The notes beneath the pieces were generated by a model that was not told where the DNA came from, did not search any database, and saw only the letters and a program-made list of their open reading frames with translations. The position numbers and the translations under genes were made by a program. Of a stretch of DNA of 7,095 bases, positions 6,784 through 7,095 are shown piece by piece; within the stretch, counting starts at the first letter, position 1, and each line of letters starts with the position of its first letter. Origin of the DNA: an uncultured Eubacteriales bacterium. Lineage in GTDB: Bacteria; Bacillota; Clostridia; Christensenellales; Pumilibacteraceae. The stretch lies in NCBI GenBank assembly GCA_900553005.1, contig USBU01000062.1:1-7095 (forward strand), given 5' to 3'.

Positions 6784-6822
6784 AAACCGCACGCGCTGAT
6801 AACAAATCAACGCGCGCGGTTT
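6784..6822. terminator. Probable (bidirectional) intrinsic terminator between convergent genes
   Basis: Arms AAACCGCACGCGCTGAT (6784-6800) and 6806-6822 are 17 nt each around the loop AACAA. On the plus strand two positions are A/C mismatches. On the minus strand both become G-U wobbles, so that transcript can form an unbroken 17-bp stem. The stem ends in GCGGTTT in both directions, followed by only short T-rich sequence. The site is 74 nt after the glnN stop and 38 nt after the stop of the minus-strand gene entering from the right. The structure is clear; termination is inferred, and is likelier for the minus strand. Confidence 0.6.
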
Positions 6823-6831
6823 ATTCCGGAT

Positions 6832-6855
6832 AAGCTGCAGCACGGGCTGCCGCTT
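6832..6855. repeat. Short hairpin just after the minus-strand stop
   Basis: AAGCTGCAGC (6832-6841) and GCTGCCGCTT (6846-6855) can pair at 9 of 10 positions around the loop ACGG. It lies 5 nt after the TAG of the right-hand partial gene and upstream of the larger hairpin in that reading direction. There is no T tract, so it is not a terminator alone. It may stabilise the mRNA 3' end, or be chance. Confidence 0.35.
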
Positions 6856-6860
6856 GCCCG

Positions 6861-7047
6861 CTAACAAAAAATACATTTTTCTATACCGGGTAACAGTCTG
6901 TAAACCGATTGTCCTGTAAGTTCTTCGAAATAAGTTTTATATTCGTAAGTCTTATTCCAACGATCTACGGAAAACGGAAAAACCCCGTATCGTCTGGTCA
7001 TATCGACGAATCTTTTTTCCAAAATACAAAAACCGTCCGCGTCGGCC
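6861..7047 (-). CDS. Unrecognised protein, C-terminal 61 residues only (cut by contig end)
   Basis: The native part begins in the middle of a gene at the adapter junction and reads ADADGFCILEKRF at its first residues, then RFVDMTRRYG, FEELTGQSVYRLLPGIEK and a Cys-rich tail, ending in TAG at 6861-6863. The mix of charged and aromatic residues, an uninterrupted frame up to the adapter, and hairpins after the stop all support a real gene 3' end. A start codon inside the adapter (giving MGSEMCIRDR) is artificial; the true start lies beyond the contig. I do not recognise the family with confidence. It gives a weak impression of the tail of some HD-domain hydrolases, which I could not test. It is convergent with glnN and shares the terminator region. 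Confidence 0.5.
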
Positions 7048-7095
7048 CTGTCTCTTATACACATCTCCGAGCCCACGAGACGGAGCTACATCTCG
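7048..7095. other. Nextera adapter with i7 index and start of P7, not native DNA
   Basis: Bases 7048-7066 are the reverse-complement mosaic end CTGTCTCTTATACACATCT, and 7067-7081 complete the Read 2 adapter. Bases 7082-7089 (GGAGCTAC) occupy the i7 index position, and 7090-7095 (ATCTCG) begin the P7 flow-cell sequence. Reads here ran through the insert into the full adapter. Together with bases 1-30 this makes a false 30-bp terminal inverted repeat. Confidence 0.98.

Noticed and set aside
1..7095. 30-bp terminal inverted repeats with Tn5 mosaic ends, suggesting a transposon carrying glg and gln genes
   Set aside because: The flanks are exact Nextera oligo sequence, including an index-position octamer and P7 start. 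There is no transposase gene, and the cargo is housekeeping metabolism.

Overview
This is a 7.1 kb contig whose two ends are not biological. Bases 1-30 and 7048-7095 are Illumina Nextera (Tn5 tagmentation) adapter, so the native DNA is 31-7047. The gene set points to Bacillota, most likely an uncultured Clostridia-type bacterium from a metagenome: a glgB-glgC-glgD operon with the GlgD subunit typical of Bacillota, a type III glutamine synthetase, and strong AGGAGG-like ribosome binding sites. This placement is inferred from gene content; no phylogenetic marker is present.

Minus strand, 4333 down to 68: a sigma-A-type promoter (TTGATT, 17 bp, TATAAT) drives glgB (branching enzyme), glgC (ADP-glucose pyrophosphorylase) and glgD (its GlgD partner subunit). 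glgB and glgC overlap by 4 nt (GTGA), and the glgC ribosome binding site lies inside the glgB tail. glgC and glgD are 18 nt apart. Together the products make ADP-glucose and branch the alpha-1,4-glucan for glycogen storage. Glycogen synthase (glgA) is not in the window. Only 37 native bases follow glgD, with no terminator, so the operon may continue beyond the contig.

Divergent intergenic region, 4243-4627: two back-to-back promoters, a nested inverted repeat between them, and a structured leader ahead of the glutamine synthetase. The leader holds an 11-bp hairpin with an AGUGAC hexaloop (A at position 1, G at position 4), which resembles half of an ANTAR-protein antitermination target.

Plus strand, 4628-6709: a complete type III glutamine synthetase (693 aa), the ammonium-assimilating enzyme.

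Convergent region, 6710-6860: a 17-bp-arm hairpin that probably acts as a terminator, then a second smaller hairpin. Beyond them is the last 61 codons of an unrecognised minus-strand gene cut by the right adapter.

I see no mobile element, CRISPR array, tRNA, rRNA or unknown multi-gene system. The points most worth a second look are the glnN leader hairpin, the Shine-Dalgarno plus A-AAA-AAG slippery motif at the glgB/glgC junction, and the adapter-derived false ORFs.
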